NCBI GenBank assembly: GCA_949710005.1
Contig: OX453275.1
Coordinates: forward strand, 31,187,218 to 31,251,217
Length of the DNA stretch: 64,000 nt
Direction of reading: 5' to 3'
From: Ricordea florida
Lineage: Eukaryota; Cnidaria; Anthozoa; Corallimorpharia; Ricordeidae
The position numbers and the translations under genes were made by a program. The notes beneath the pieces were generated by a model. It saw nothing but the letters and a program-made list of their open reading frames with translations, searched no databases and was not told where the DNA came from. Of the stretch, positions 22,301 to 32,000 are shown in pieces (positions within the stretch are counted from its first letter, which is position 1; the number at the start of each line of letters is the position of its first letter).

Positions 22301-25230
22301 GAACTGTGTCTCAAACTTGTAAAGCTGATTAGAGTCTTTGGATGGTGGTGTCTTACGTCGCACACCAGAAAAGAGAGCACCTCTTCTAGGGAATACGTCA
22401 AACATGGCATCCCCGCATTTCTCACCCTCTCGCGTAGGATCCTCTGGAAGACGGAAGGCTTCAATGGATAGCTCAATATCCCCATTAGCACTTTCTGTAG
22501 CAGAGGAAAAGGACAATAATTTACTTCAGTTGGAAGACAATGCAACTTCCAGTGTGGCTCCTGCACACCTAGCCTCAGAAGCCAGTGTAAAACAATTTAC
22601 TATAAATTGCTAGTATTAACATTTCTGGTATAATGGTAGGATTCACAAAGTTGTTGTGGTTCAATTTTATCCTTGGTTTAAATTCTATTTTCTTTTGTTT
22701 CAAACTCATTATCATGTACATTACCATACCTAAAACAGGGGAAAATAAAATTTAAAGCAAGGAAAAAATTTAACCACAACATAGTCAAAGTCAATAAAAA
22801 CAATCTAATGCTGCATTCACACCGGAGCTTAAACATGTTTAAAGGCTGTTTAGTTAACATGGTTTGGAATATCGCTCTGCACAAAACAGCTCCATATAAT
22901 GACTTGCAAGTTACTCCTAATGAACCACTGTTAGACTCCTTTTCTCACTATGTGTAAAGATTAGACTTAAATCATTTGGGAGGCGGTGGTGAAAATTTAA
23001 AAACCTATACTTTAACTAAACAAGTTTAGTTGGTGTGAACGCAGGCATAAGTCTGACATCTAAATCTGGTGTACCCCATCTCTAACGACTCAGACATGCA
23101 GTGCAGGGTGCATCACCATCTACTTGTCCTATCATTGTTGGTTAATATAAACTGTTTAGAATCTTCAAATTTCTACTTCACTATACCAACAATAATTACT
23201 CTAATCCATAAGTATTACAATAATTCATAGCTGCATGTCTATCTTATTTTGGGCAGCTAATCCTACGTCATTTCATCTTACTACACCTGCAGTAAAACAT
23301 ACCCAGTTTGAGAAGTGTAACTACCTACCAGCAGGCATCCAAAAGGCAATTGATGAATCTTTGAAAGTTGATGTGGTTTCAGGGTTTCCATCCTCTAAAC
23401 AAGCGTCTGTACTAAACTCATTACCCTCCAATTCCTCTGTAGAGTTATTCACAAATACTTTTACTTTTGATCTGTTGACCTTAGTTCCAGTAATGTGCAA
23501 GGTAAGAAAGTAACGCCCAGGTGTCAAGAAGTGTACATTGATGATGTCAATAGTGAAACGAAGATCTTGCTTCTCATCCATTTTCAGCTCAGATTCAATG
23601 CAAAACTCTGCTGCAATTGATAGACACACATTTTTTCTTTAATGTCAGTGTAGTTCCAAGAAAAATCAATTCTTCTCCAAAGAAGAATTTTTTGGTTAAT
23701 GCCCTTGACACATGTCTATATGCATTTCCACAGTATTTATATAGGTAATCAAATGATTTCAAGTGCAATTTGGAACAAATCACCACAAGTAAATTTTTCA
23801 AAGACTGAAAAGATTGTACAAGCCTGTAGGGCAAGGGTATAATTTGTTGTGTCAAAAATCTACAAGTGCTTATTTATACAAAACTGCACTGAAAATCATT
23901 TGATTAATTGTTAATAATATGCATACAAAAGTTTAATTTCAAATTTCTGCAATCAATTTCAACTTTCTGTACTGTGGCTCTCAGCAAACCAGCACATTGA
24001 AATTTTCGCGTGTACCAGCATACTATCATTATTATCATTATTATCATTCAAGAAAACACTGATTAAATTAGTATTTTTGTAACCTGCACCTTTCATGTCA
24101 ACAGTGTGCAGATTTCTTTTTTTTTTTTTATCAAAGTAGTCATTTTAATTTTGATTGTTTCGGCACTCTCAAATGCATAACACCAAAAGTTGTTTCTTTT
24201 TTTGATTACCATCATTAACCCTTCTAGTCCCACTAGTGACCAGCATCATATTTTTCATTACAATATTCACTATTCATCAACTTTTCATGTCATGAGAAAA
24301 AAAGTGTTGCATTGATATTTAAACAAATTTGTCTCATTTGTACCATAAGAAATATATGAGAACAGTTAAGAGAAAACGAATATTGGTATTGGTGGTTATA
24401 AAGGTTTAAATCAATTTTAACTGTTCACTTACATAATTATCTTGACTGACGATATACAGCAGATGGTGCCTGAAGGAAAACTAAGTCTTTTGAGAATGTG
24501 TTTAAATTTAGATTTCTCTGAAGACAATGCGATCATCAGACATTAATGCCGCCAATTCCCCCCCCCCCCCTTTCCTTCCGCTATCACTCCAACTGATCGT
24601 CTGACAATAACAATACACTGTTAAAGCAGTTTATCAACTTCAGGAGAGAAACGGGTTGTGGCTAAAATCGCTCTAGTCCAGAGAAAGAGTAGGGACAAGG
24701 ATAGCGTAAATCTTATTTGCAGCTTAATTAACTGAGAAAAATTTCATCTCGACAAATTATTTTCTCGATAATAATTGGTTTCAGGCTAATCAAGCTAATG
24801 ATCGTGATCAAAACTTAAATGTAAACATAGGTATGTTGGTATGACGAAAACCTACGTACGAGTTTCAACTTCTCCAACTGTTAGAAAATGTTATATACGT
24901 CTTGAAAATATATTGTTAACGTATTCATGGTAAAACGTATGTTCTCTATTCCTAATTGGAATTTAATCTCTGAAAACCATTACGTGTTCATTCTTATGTT
25001 TACCTATGCCGAGAAATACAATTTTAAATTTCTTTAATCCAATCTATATATTCTGGCCATTTTCGTCGAAAACTAGCCATTGAAAAGTAATTCAAGAGCT
25101 CTCACCTTCTTTTCAACACAAATTCAGGTTACTTCTTCCGCGAATAAATCAAAATTATCCATTGCTTGTCTGTGCTTATACAATGACTGATATTAGCACT
25201 AAGTCGCCGTTACCATAAATAAATACGCCA
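3267..25230 (-). CDS. CCDC33: CCDC33-like C2/coiled-coil protein (3' end outside window)
   Basis: CCDC33 family proteins carry C2 domains followed by a coiled coil and are linked to cilia and testis; no catalytic role is known. Coding exons in transcript order: 23581-23329, 22494-22204, 21975-21793, 20958-20785, 19457-19281, 18617-18175, 17108-17000, 16860-16778, 15918-15752, 14505-14372, 13621-13527, 12404-12300, 11226-11135, 10765-10515, 9935-9802, 9684-9613, 9059-8922, 8588-8452, 8293-8239, 7838-7785, 6544-6464, 5482-5368, 4768-4680, 3320-3267. All junction phases agree and give 1162 residues without a stop. Residues 1-181 look like a first C2-like module. More C2-like strands follow near 590-740 and 790-900 (for example PQWNQTLFF). 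Residues 1050-1162 are coiled coil. The start is the first in-frame ATG of the first coding exon. Residues 182-400 are an exon-duplicated insertion. The 3' exons were not found below 3267. Family name is from recall; exon structure is seen directly. Confidence 0.8.
3641..3725 (+). repeat. Degenerate tRNA-like SINE head
   Basis: TCGCATAGCTCAGTCACGAAAGAGC followed about 40 bp later by AGGTTCGACTT resembles A and B boxes of a tRNA-derived element. Confidence 0.4.
4210..4480 (+). repeat. tRNA-derived SINE with (CAAT)n tail
   Basis: GGCGCAGTGGTGAGAGCG (A box) and GGGTTCGATTCCC (B box) sit in a tRNA-like head at 4210-4285. A unique body follows with AATAAAGTTC and a terminal CAATCAATCAATC tail. 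Located in the intron between CCDC33 exons 3320-3267 and 4768-4680. Confidence 0.8.
5022..5312. repeat. 21-bp minisatellite in CCDC33 intron
   Basis: About 13 tandem copies of a 21-bp unit, CGAGTAACATACGACTACATA with small variants and some 9- to 12-bp deletions. The unit length is a multiple of three, so long open frames appear on both strands. They are repeat artefacts. Confidence 0.9.
5963..6215. mobile_element. MITE with GGGGCGTAGCTAGG ends
   Basis: Terminal inverted repeats GGCGTAGCTAGG at the left and CCTAGCTACGCC at the right flank about 250 bp that includes poly-G and poly-C runs. Confidence 0.65.
6226..6378. mobile_element. Short MITE with GCGTACC ends
   Basis: CAGGCGCGTACCAGG at the left and CAGGTAGCTGCGTACATG at the right form imperfect inverted ends, with internal GGTACGCC repeats. 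Related in style to 12003-12262. Confidence 0.45.
6665..6791 (-). repeat. Dispersed repeat with hammerhead-like core (copy 2)
   Basis: Reverse-strand copy of the 2143 family. It contains ATGAAGA, a short stem, GGAAAGTCGGGTC and GGTGAATTG, pairing to CAATCACC. Core positions are partly mutated. Confidence 0.55.
7452..7568 (+). repeat. Dispersed repeat, inverted partner at 10975-11075
   Basis: Contains GATTGGCTAAATACTAGGC, GCGCTGATTGGCTCC and ACTCATGTTTCCTTTGACAT. The same blocks occur reverse-complemented at 10975-11075 in another CCDC33 intron. Confidence 0.6.
8624..8743. repeat. 31-bp tandem repeat
   Basis: Four tandem copies of a 31-bp unit (GAGTTACTGACCAAGCGTGA, then GGTCAAGAAATAA) in the intron just upstream of the CCDC33 exon at 8588-8452. 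Confidence 0.85.
9310..9520. repeat. AAGCGCCCA-rich dispersed repeat
   Basis: Repeated AAGCGCCCA/AAGCACCCA/AAGTGCCCA words ending GAATAAATACGGTA. A short copy of the same end is at 30550-30592. Confidence 0.5.
10341..10420 (-). repeat. 5'-truncated SINE 3' end
   Basis: The reverse complement matches the body of the SINE at 50800-50965 (poly-T, GCTTTAATTTCACAG, GATGATCAAT). The tRNA-like head is missing. Confidence 0.6.
10975..11075 (-). repeat. Dispersed repeat, partner of 7452-7568
   Basis: Inverted copy of the ATGTTTCCTTTGACAT / GATTGGCTAAATACTAGGC repeat, in the CCDC33 intron between exons 11226-11135 and 10765-10515. Confidence 0.6.
12003..12262. mobile_element. MITE with CAGGGGTGTAGCCAGG end
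   Basis: CAGGGGTGTAGCCAGG at the left is mirrored by CAGGTAGCTATGCCCCTTG at the right (inverted, imperfect). The interior has no frame. Confidence 0.55.
13043..13258. mobile_element. Palindromic MITE
   Basis: Two arms of about 80 bp (13043-13122 and 13178-13258) are inverted copies, including CACACGATGTAGTCACTGG and GTTGATCGCGA. A partial relative of one arm is at 11874-11945. Confidence 0.7.
13280..13475. repeat. Dispersed repeat with CTGACGA...GAAAC block
   Basis: On the reverse strand it reads CTGACGAAAGGCTAACGCTC followed by GAAAC. The flanks contain TATATCAACTCGTTTGATTA and CAATTTCTTGTGTTTTA. Related copies: 16095-16255, 36285-36440, 61060-61235. Confidence 0.55.
15440..15660. mobile_element. 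MITE, family of 22810-23050
   Basis: Shares CACCGGAGC-TAAACATG, AAAACAGCTCC and TAGTTGGTGTGAACGC with 22810-23050. The ends GCATTCACACC/GGTGTGAACGC are inverted repeats, clearest in the second copy. Confidence 0.65.
16095..16255. repeat. Dispersed repeat with GACGAAGGGCTAACGCTCGAAAC block
   Basis: Contains CGAAGGGCTAACGCTCGAAA followed by CGTCAGC, then TTAATCAACTCGTTTGATTT and CAGTTTCTTGTGTTCC. Same family as 13280-13475 in the other orientation. Confidence 0.6.
16300..16377. repeat. 24-bp tandem repeat
   Basis: About three and a half copies of GGAGAATTCTTCGTAGTAGC with small variants. In a CCDC33 intron. Confidence 0.8.
17294..17441. mobile_element. Palindromic MITE
   Basis: The ends TGTCCAATACTCTGACAAAT and ATTTGTCGGAGTACTGGACA are inverted, and the arms extend through CATTGTATT/AATACAATG. 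Confidence 0.7.
17656..17936. mobile_element. Multi-hairpin MITE (copy 1)
   Basis: Three consecutive palindromes are visible: ATATCTCT/AGAGATAT ends, a GCGGGCCGTAC-TTCACT-GTACGGCCCGC hairpin at about 17702-17731, and GTCCGTACTGTAAAATACGG paired with GTCCGTATTTTACAGTACGG. A shorter second copy lies at 40637-40838. Confidence 0.75.
18665..19000. repeat. Low-complexity ATCGATGAGTAAT-type repeat
   Basis: Degenerate reiterations of words such as ATCGATGAGTAATC, GATTACTCATCGATTA and CGATTATCTACTGATTATT on both strands. No coding signal. Confidence 0.6.
19148..19255 (+). repeat. tRNA-derived SINE, diverged copy
   Basis: GACCAGCTCCCGGTTAGCTT and GACAGCTCAGTTGGGTAGAGC parallel the SINE at 50788-50965, but the B box is decayed. 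Confidence 0.55.
19561..19580. repeat. Poly-G run
   Basis: About twenty consecutive G residues, next to the hammerhead-like repeat that follows. Confidence 0.8.
19609..19760 (+). repeat. Dispersed repeat with intact hammerhead-like core (copy 3)
   Basis: Core: CTGAAGA (19618-19624), a stem II segment ending GTGTC, GAAAC, loop GTCGG, then GTC as the cleavage triplet and GGTAAATTG. Stem I pairs CAATTAC (19609) with GTAAATTG. Copy 1 has CAATCAC with GTGAATTG, a compensatory change. Fits a type I hammerhead with a very short stem III, as known from Penelope-like elements. Confidence 0.6.
20220..20300. repeat. GGAGAGAGCGACTTATT-type repeat
   Basis: Low-complexity GGTGGCTTAATAGAGGA / TTATTGGAGAGAGCG words, related to 38690-38770 and 39525-39605. 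Confidence 0.4.
20460..20583. repeat. C-rich minisatellite
   Basis: About five copies of a unit near 24 bp, CCGCTGCTTCACCACCCCAT plus a C run. The plus-strand frame through it encodes Pro/His repeats and is not a gene. Confidence 0.8.
20617..20705. repeat. 21-bp tandem repeat
   Basis: Four imperfect copies of TTTTGCAGTCTGCTTATACA. Confidence 0.7.
21655..21722 (+). repeat. tRNA-like SINE remnant
   Basis: TGGTGCAGTGGTTAAAATG and a later GGTGTGATCCC resemble A and B boxes. Weak. Confidence 0.35.
22654..22780. mobile_element. Palindromic MITE, GTTGTGGTTCAATTTTATCC family
   Basis: Inverted ends GTTGTGGTTCAATTTTATCC and GGAAAAAATTTAACCACAAC. Copies at 27806-27932 and 54284-54422. Confidence 0.75.
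22810..23050. mobile_element. MITE, family of 15440-15660
   Basis: Ends TGCATTCACACCGGAGC and GTTGGTGTGAACGCAGGCA are inverted. The interior matches 15440-15660 at several blocks. Confidence 0.65.
24217..24409. repeat. AACCCTT...-ended dispersed repeat
   Basis: Begins TAACCCTTCTAGTCCCACTAG and ends near GGTTATAAAGGTTTAAA. It shares ACTATTCATCAACTTTTCA-type and GAGAACAGTTA-GAGAAAA blocks with 41030-41247. Confidence 0.6.
24433..24469 (-). other. CCDC33: Probable 5' UTR exon of CCDC33-like gene
   Basis: A 37-bp segment is bounded by a pyrimidine-rich acceptor ending TTCCTTCAG and a strong donor GTAAGTGA on the minus strand. It lies between the leader exon and the first coding exon. Joining it in frame to the exon at 23610 meets a TAA stop, so it is best read as non-coding leader. 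Confidence 0.4.
25106..25230 (-). other. CCDC33: Probable first non-coding exon of CCDC33-like gene
   Basis: The lower boundary is a donor (AAAAGAAG followed by GTGAGAG) on the minus strand. The sequence just upstream is GC-richer and contains E2F-type sites, as expected for a promoter. The transcription start was not determined, so the upper boundary is a guess. A short ATG-initiated frame inside this stretch stops after about ten codons. Confidence 0.35.
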
Positions 25231-25275
25231 TCTTTAATTGCTTTGAAACGAGGGAGTCTGGGAGCCAAAAGCGTC

Positions 25276-25298
25276 TTTTGGCGGGAAAAGCGGGAAAA
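25276..25298. promoter_or_regulatory. Paired E2F-type sites in CCDC33 promoter region
   Basis: TTTTGGCGGGAAAA matches the E2F consensus and is followed at once by a second GCGGGAAAA half-site. A TGCGCA motif resembling an NRF1 half-site follows at about 25311. The cluster lies just upstream of the inferred first exon of the minus-strand CCDC33-like gene. Motif match only. Confidence 0.45.
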
Positions 25299-26406
25299 AA
25301 ATCTAGCTCCTGCGCAGACGTTCTAAGGGCGTTTCTCCCCCACACTGCTCTAAAATTGTCATTCAAGTTGCACGTTTAAGCCGGTTAGTAAGCTACAAAC
25401 TACAAAAACATTCCGTTGACAGCGACTAAACATCGGAGCTTGGGCCTATTAAGTCGGAAGTCCGATTCGTTTATCACGATTGGCGAAAAATGTAGTTTAT
25501 GATAGGCGGCACCGCATACCAAATTTAAGACCTGGTTTAGTCCACTAACTATGGTTTAATCGAGTACAGTCGCGGTCAACTGCGAGGTCTAGTAGTTGGG
25601 AGGACTTAACCAAGAACACCAACCACAGGGGATCTCGCAGCAAGCTTACGAAGCCAGGTCGCTGTAGGCGAAGGACTTAGAATGCTACCCAGGGTTGTCA
25701 TATTGTCCTAAAATCGATCACTGTCTAATATTGGGTAAGTCCGAGACTGTTATTGGAAGGATTTCCCAGTAGACTCGGGATGCTGCCCAGAGTTTAGTAG
25801 TACTGTCCTAAAATCAAAACACTGTATTACTGGGTAAGTCTTTATTGGCAACAAAATCGAAATTAAAGGGCCATTCCACGTATCTCGTTTACCATTCTTA
25901 ACGGAGCCCAAACACGAAAGCAATCGCCAACCTTTGACGGCAAGGTTAGTATGAGTGAGCGACCATACTGATTTCGACCCGCCACACATGTGTAGGACTT
26001 TGTAAATGCCAAGCGGGAGAACAAGTCACTTCTTGATTGTCTGCTGTTCAGGGAAGCACTCGGTTCCGGCATCGTGTTGCTTCGCAGAGAAACTCATAAT
26101 CGAAATACATTGGGGGCACGTTTGTTCAATAGGGAGTAGCCTGCAGATTTCTACTTAGAGAAATGCGGCTTATGTGTTTTACGAGCATATGTCGAGCAGC
26201 ATCAGTCAATATGTTGTCCGAATCCGTTCACTTGAGGAGATGGCAGCCGTGAACTACGTGTCAGGTTTGAAAGGCGGACTAGCAATCTCCGAGGGGGTCC
26301 AGCGCACACCACCAGGGGTGTTTCGGATGACTATATGCAAGGTGTATATCGCTCGAGGGGTTAAGGAACGATTGGGCTGGGTTGGGACGAGCCACCGGCT
26401 GGCAGC

Positions 26407-26663
26407 TTAAAACAGGGTCGTAACGAGGTATATTTTTTCGTAGCTGATCCCATTTTTTTTACCCAGAATTTTGATCCTTGATCCCAAAAGCGATCAGAAT
26501 TCTGATCTCTGATCCCGATCCTCGTTGTTATCTTGGACAGTCTGATCCCCGATTCCATGAAAAACACCGCTGATCCCGATCCCACGGGCTGTGATCCCTG
26601 ATCCCACCCCTTTGCAGGCCTTTGATCCCTGATCCCATATACCTCGTTACGACCCTGTTAAAA
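26407..26663. mobile_element. DNA element with CAGGGTCGTAACGAGG TIRs and TTAAAA TSD
   Basis: The 20-bp perfect inverted ends CAGGGTCGTAACGAGGTATA lie at 26413 and, inverted, end at 26657. TTAAAA is repeated on both sides (26407-26412, 26658-26663). The 245-bp interior is a degenerate run of TGATCCC/GATCCTGATC words with no frame. Confidence 0.85.
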
Positions 26664-26670
26664 GCTATCT

Positions 26671-26698
26671 TAACCCTTTCACTCCCAAGAGTGACTTA

Positions 26699-26730
<32 letters not shown>

Positions 26731-26771
26731 CTACTCGTCAAATGGAGGCCCCTTGGGAGTGGAAGGGTTAA
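26671..26771. mobile_element. Short palindromic MITE, TTAACCCTTTCACTCCCAAG ends
   Basis: The left end TTAACCCTTTCACTCCCAAG is mirrored by CTTGGGAGTGGAAGGGTTAA at the right. A related element is at 39331-39424, and likely fragments are at 36064 and 53812. Confidence 0.75.
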
Positions 26772-27805
26772 GAGCACTCTCCACTGTGAGGAACAATCGC
26801 GGCTCGTGAGGACCCCCCTTTATCTTAAATGTGATAGTTTTGGGAGGAAAAGGCTCTGCTCAGGGAGTATTAGGAATGAGGTTAGGCACCATATCACAAC
26901 CAAGACATGTTTCTCGAGTACCTCGATGAATGCTTCTTCGGAATAGTGCGAGTAGGCGACGAGAAACAAGGCGAAAAAATGGGGGAGAAGGGGCCTATGG
27001 GTAGGGGGTTATGTTTTTCCCTGCTTCAAGCATCGCTTCGACAACATCCCGACTAATCTTTATTTGTAATTTTTGGCTATTAGTATGGAAAACGGCTATC
27101 ATGGAGGAGATATTTCTCGAATTAGACGGGGAGAAATTCAAGTCTTAATTGGAATGGTATGTCAGGTGGCAGAAGCAGCAAAAAAAAAAAAGAAAATTAT
27201 TACGAAGTATAGTTCACAACAAATGAACACTCATACAAACATGACCTGCAGTCCTGCCCTTACTTTTTATTTCATCAAGTCAATTATTCAAGCTACAGAA
27301 GTGAAAATCAGAAAATAACAACCAAACCTGCTTTGTGTGGCCCTACCTTTTTCCCTTTTGCATAGACAGTTTGAAAGTTTCACTACAGGAAAGGTTGACT
27401 ATTTAATAACCTTACCTTTGTAAACCATAGTCCAATACAACAAATAACATAATAATAACAATAGTTAACATTATTATGATACTATTAATATTAATGCAAG
27501 TTACTATAGTGCAAAAATGTCATCTGACGGAAAACTATTATTAAACAGGAAATTTCTTACAATGTAATGCAGTCTTCAATGAACGGCAATAAACTGCAAA
27601 CATTCACAAATTACAAAGAAGGTTGAGATCAAATAAACAACCTCAAACATACCAATATGAAATGATTTGCGATGGAAGACAAAATACGTTTGTAGGGAAT
27701 GGCATGCAAAAGACCGAAAGTTCTTAAGAGCTCAGTTAAGAGCAAAACCTCTCAGCATTTACCATGAAGTAGTACTGAAAACTAGACTCTATTTCATGTA
27801 TATGT

Positions 27806-27932
27806 TGTGAATCAATTTTTTCTTTGTTTTTTTTTTTAATTTTCCTTTGTTTTTTGGTATGGTAATGCAAGATAATGAGTTAGGAACAAAGGAAAACAAA
27901 ATCTAAACCAAGGATAAAATTGAACCACATCA
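27806..27932. mobile_element. Palindromic MITE, family of 22654-22780
   Basis: Contains CCTTTGTTTT-TGGTATGGTAATG and ends ACCAAGGATAAAATTGAACC. The left arm is interrupted by a T run. Confidence 0.6.
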
Positions 27933-29000
27933 TATATCTCCAGCTCCTCCTTGTGTGTAGAATAATCAGGAAATGTAATTTGTGTCATATAGGAAATTCT
28001 TATAGTAAGAAAACAATGCACAGTGTTTACAGTAAAGTACAAAGTCATTGCAGAATGGGCATCATAACATACTATTCTTGTTACAGAAACATTAATGACC
28101 TACCTTACAAATCCCCCAAAGACAACAACAAAAAGTACAATAATTACACTCTAGTACTCTTAATAGATAACAATGTATCTTGAATTTATTATATTACATA
28201 AACCATTACCTAAAAATATGAACTTACAGAAACTGCACATCAGGCTTAAACTAAACCAAACCAAACTTTAAATCAAATGAATAAAGAGTTTTGGATTTAA
28301 TCACAACACAGTAGGTTAAGCAACACCTACCTTCACTATCTCAAGATGTATTGTGAAAGAACTGCTAGTTTTCAAAAGTACTTAATGTTGCAATGACCCT
28401 TTTGCAGAGAGAAATTAAGCTTCCAGGCATACAAATGTCACTGTCAAGTGTGTGGAATAGAAATACTGATATCTGCACTCACCCTTGGGAAGCTGACAAC
28501 AACACAATTATTTGCAAAGATTCAAATAATGTTGTCTTTTGGTTTTAACTTCTAGTTTTATCACACATATAGTAAAAGGGTTAATGTACTTTCAGTACAA
28601 ACCTTGCAGTCTTCCTGCTTCATTGATTGTAGAAGTGCTTAAAGAATGCTTACACTTAATATTTTCTTAAACATTCAACAGAAATGCCAGTGGGGAAGTT
28701 CCCCTGACATACATGTAATGTACGCTGGGAAATTTAACAAACCTACCTGGGTACCATATAACAGGTGTTCAGAGAAATCTGTATGAGCTCGCATCAGTGA
28801 CAAAAAGAAAGACAATAACTCGGTTTTTCCTCGACTGGTGGATGTTCAAAAAATTGGTGTCCTAAAAAAGTTTCATCGAATAAAGGGTGGTACCAAATTG
28901 TAAAGGCAGAACCACAGTAAATATTAAGACTGGACTGCAGTGAGACATAGCATGGTCTGTCTCTGGCATTTCTGTTGACACACTGGCTGGGTTAGACCCA

Positions 29001-32000
29001 CTAGAACCTTCTAGGTGCACCCATGGGTAACCTCATAGGTGGCCTACCAACTGGGTGTGGTCCAAGGAGTCCCATACCACCTCGTGGGGGCCCTTGTTGT
29101 GGAGGACCACCGTGTGGGCCAGGTGGAGGAGGTCCCATTAAAGATGGTCCATGAAAGTTGCCAAGCAGTCCAGGTCTTGGCGGCATCCCTGGTTGCATCC
29201 CTGGTTGCATCCCTTGCTGATGTGGTGGTCCAGACATTGGACTTTGTGGATGAGGTGGGAATCCTGGAGGTCGCATTCCAGGTGGCATAGGACCGCCAGA
29301 CATGGCTCCACCAGGGCCTGGTTGAGGTGGTCCTGTAGGTGCTGATGACATGACCACTGGAGGTTGCTGATGTGGAGGGATAGGAGGCCTGACTGACATT
29401 AGAGCTACAGGTTGGCTTGGTGGTGCTTGAATCTGTATGGGTGGGCCACCCACCATGGTTGTGGTAGGTGGGTTGGATGATGGCAAGCTGGGTGTCTTAG
29501 GTGTGTATTTTGGTAGAGATGCCCTTCGCTCTTCCTGTTATCATTACAAACAAACCTTGTTGGATTCTTATCTCAAATATATATTTTACAAGAACTGCAC
29601 CAACTTTTGCAAAATAACAATAACACACAACTTAAAAATCCAATAACAAGCCATGGATGACTTATGTGGCCCCCTCACTTTTCCTCTCTGTGATAGCTGG
29701 ACGTCTGTTCAAGTTGTGGAAATAGCAAGCAGTATAACCATACCCCAAACCAGGAACTCCGACAAACAACTCGTGGATTTCCAGAAAAAGGAACTTAACA
29801 ATTTAATTTAATAGGGTTACATAAAACACCAGGGCATGGTACTAAACCCACTTGGAACAGACACAGATTTAAGTATTCGCTCTTGTTGATGTTTAATCCT
29901 GGATTAGCACTATCTCAGCCTTCTATGAATCAGGATATGAATAAAGCTTTTACTCCAAGAAGTGATCAACATGGAAATACTTCTTACAATATCTAAACAT
30001 GGTGAAGTACCAAGATGATAAGAATTGAGGCAATGATCATTCTACGGATATCCACTTAATCTGACATCAAATCAGGATACAAGAAAGTGAATGGCACTCA
30101 CTAAGAAGAAATACCTTTCAGATCTTGGAGGTGAAAGGGTAAACACATATGTGGGATTACACATTGAATGTTGGTTACTTTTAAACCCATAATATGACCT
30201 GGTTGGATTTGGCACTAGCCAACACAGACACCTCATTCTAACACTACAAAAATATGAATAACAAAAAGCAAGGTGTTGAAGCTTACAAGGGAGATGTCTT
30301 CATCGGGATGAATCAGTCGGCTCGTTGCTCCTGGGGCAACAATTGTAGCAGGTTTAGAGACTACAGGTGCTGACGAGGGGGGTGGCACTACTGGTTTACC
30401 TGTGTGCAAGAATTGCATAAATAAATAACTACAAATACAAATCCTGCCTTGATAACAGACACAACAGGGCCGACTCCATAACTACAAAAACCTATAGGGT
30501 CTTCTATGTCACAAAAGCATTTACAATAATTATTGGAGAGTTGGAAAAAAATTAAAAAGCACCCAGAGTGGTTAATTGAATAAATACGGTACTACTATTG
30601 TTATCATTATAAGTATTATTACTATTATGCTATTAGTATTAGGAGAAATTGACTAGTATACTAATGCAAAAGCCACAAACTGACTGGCTGAGCTACTGCA
30701 CACCATCAACCATTAGAACACTTGGTTGAAGAAGGCAACTTCTTTGCGCTTTAGTGAAGTTTCGCAGAAAGATTTCATTTTCGTAGTTTCCCACCAACAT
30801 GATGATTATGATTTTTACTAAAACAATTAGACTTGCTCTTGATTTCTATCAGGTGATACTTGATAGGCCTTGCCCTTACCAACTAACATCCCATAAAAAT
30901 CTCAAGCTCATAATCTAGTTGTTAATTAGTATCATTGTCAATCATAATCACCATTTTTAATGGTTTGAACCCAGAAGTCTCAGTAGTTGATTGAGTTTGA
31001 TCATCCAGGTGTAATTAGTTCCACAAACCCATAAGACTTGAAACATGTAACACTTGTTCACAGCTTGTCCAGGTTCAGTATTTCCCAAGTACCATACTTG
31101 GAAACTGCTTGCTCCAGCCAATGAGCTTGTTGGGAGCAGCCCCTCTTGCATAGCATGTCGTAATCAACATGCATTTGACACAGTGACCTGTCCACCACAA
31201 TTTGAGCAGAGTTGGGTATTCCCTGGTAGCCACAAGCTACTGAAGCCAATTTGAATGGTTCATTTGGTTTCTCTTGATTTTACACACATTGTATTTGGTA
31301 GACTGAATGTGTACAAGCTGTGGTTTATGACATTCAAAAGCAGTTATGCATTTCAAGTCTTATGGGTTTCGGGTAGTTCTGAAAAGAACTTCTGCAATCA
31401 TTATTATCAGTGTTCTGGTCAAATTAACCCAACCTGTAGCAGAGACTGGTGGACTCTGGTAAGTTGTGGCAGTTGCTGCTGTTTGTAGTGGTTTAAAGTC
31501 AGCACCTACAGGACCTGATGATGCAGTAGACTTGGCAGCTCCATTTACATTCTGTGCATTAAAAAATAAAGAGCACAGTCATTAAAAATTAAAAACCACA
31601 GATGAGCGTTAGTAATGGTCATGTACTTATACAACTACTCATAAATTAAGTACTGTACAGGACATGACTAAAATGCAATTCAACTCATAATCTGAAGCAA
31701 TGTACTCGAGCAAAACACTGTATCAACTATTCTCATTTTACAGGCTTGTACAGGCTCATTAAATGGAAATTTTTTTCAACTCTGGAATCAATTACCACCA
31801 GTTCTGTCTGCACGAACATTGCACACATAAATAGGAACTTGGAATACTTATCACTGATGGAGTTCAATGCATTCTATGTAATGATCCTTTTTTCTATACA
31901 CAACAAAGCCATAACCATTGAAAACCAAACTAAAAATTGCATGAAGTTCAAATTTATCTAAAGTATCTATAAATTAAACTAAGCACCTCAAAGTTTATTC

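Larger units (their letters stand above)
25300..29000. other. Intergenic region between CCDC33 and ZNF207
   Basis: No supported exon. 25680-25860 holds a diverged duplication of a TACTGTCCTAAAATC...TGGGTAAGTC block. 26413-26657, 26671-26771 and 27806-27932 are MITEs. 27180 has an A run. 28200-29000 is plain AT-rich DNA downstream of the ZNF207 stop. Confidence 0.5.

Noticed and set aside
24433..24469. Coding exon upstream of the first CCDC33 coding exon
   Set aside because: Every phase that fits the next exon meets a stop; kept only as a possible UTR exon.
26174..26410. Plus-strand frame of 78 codons before the TTAAAA element
   Set aside because: No family resemblance or splice sites; sits in repeat-rich intergenic DNA.
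29039..29345. Plus-strand frames opposite the last ZNF207 exon
   Set aside because: Antisense shadows of the Pro/Gly/Met-rich exon, whose frame and homology are clear on the minus strand.
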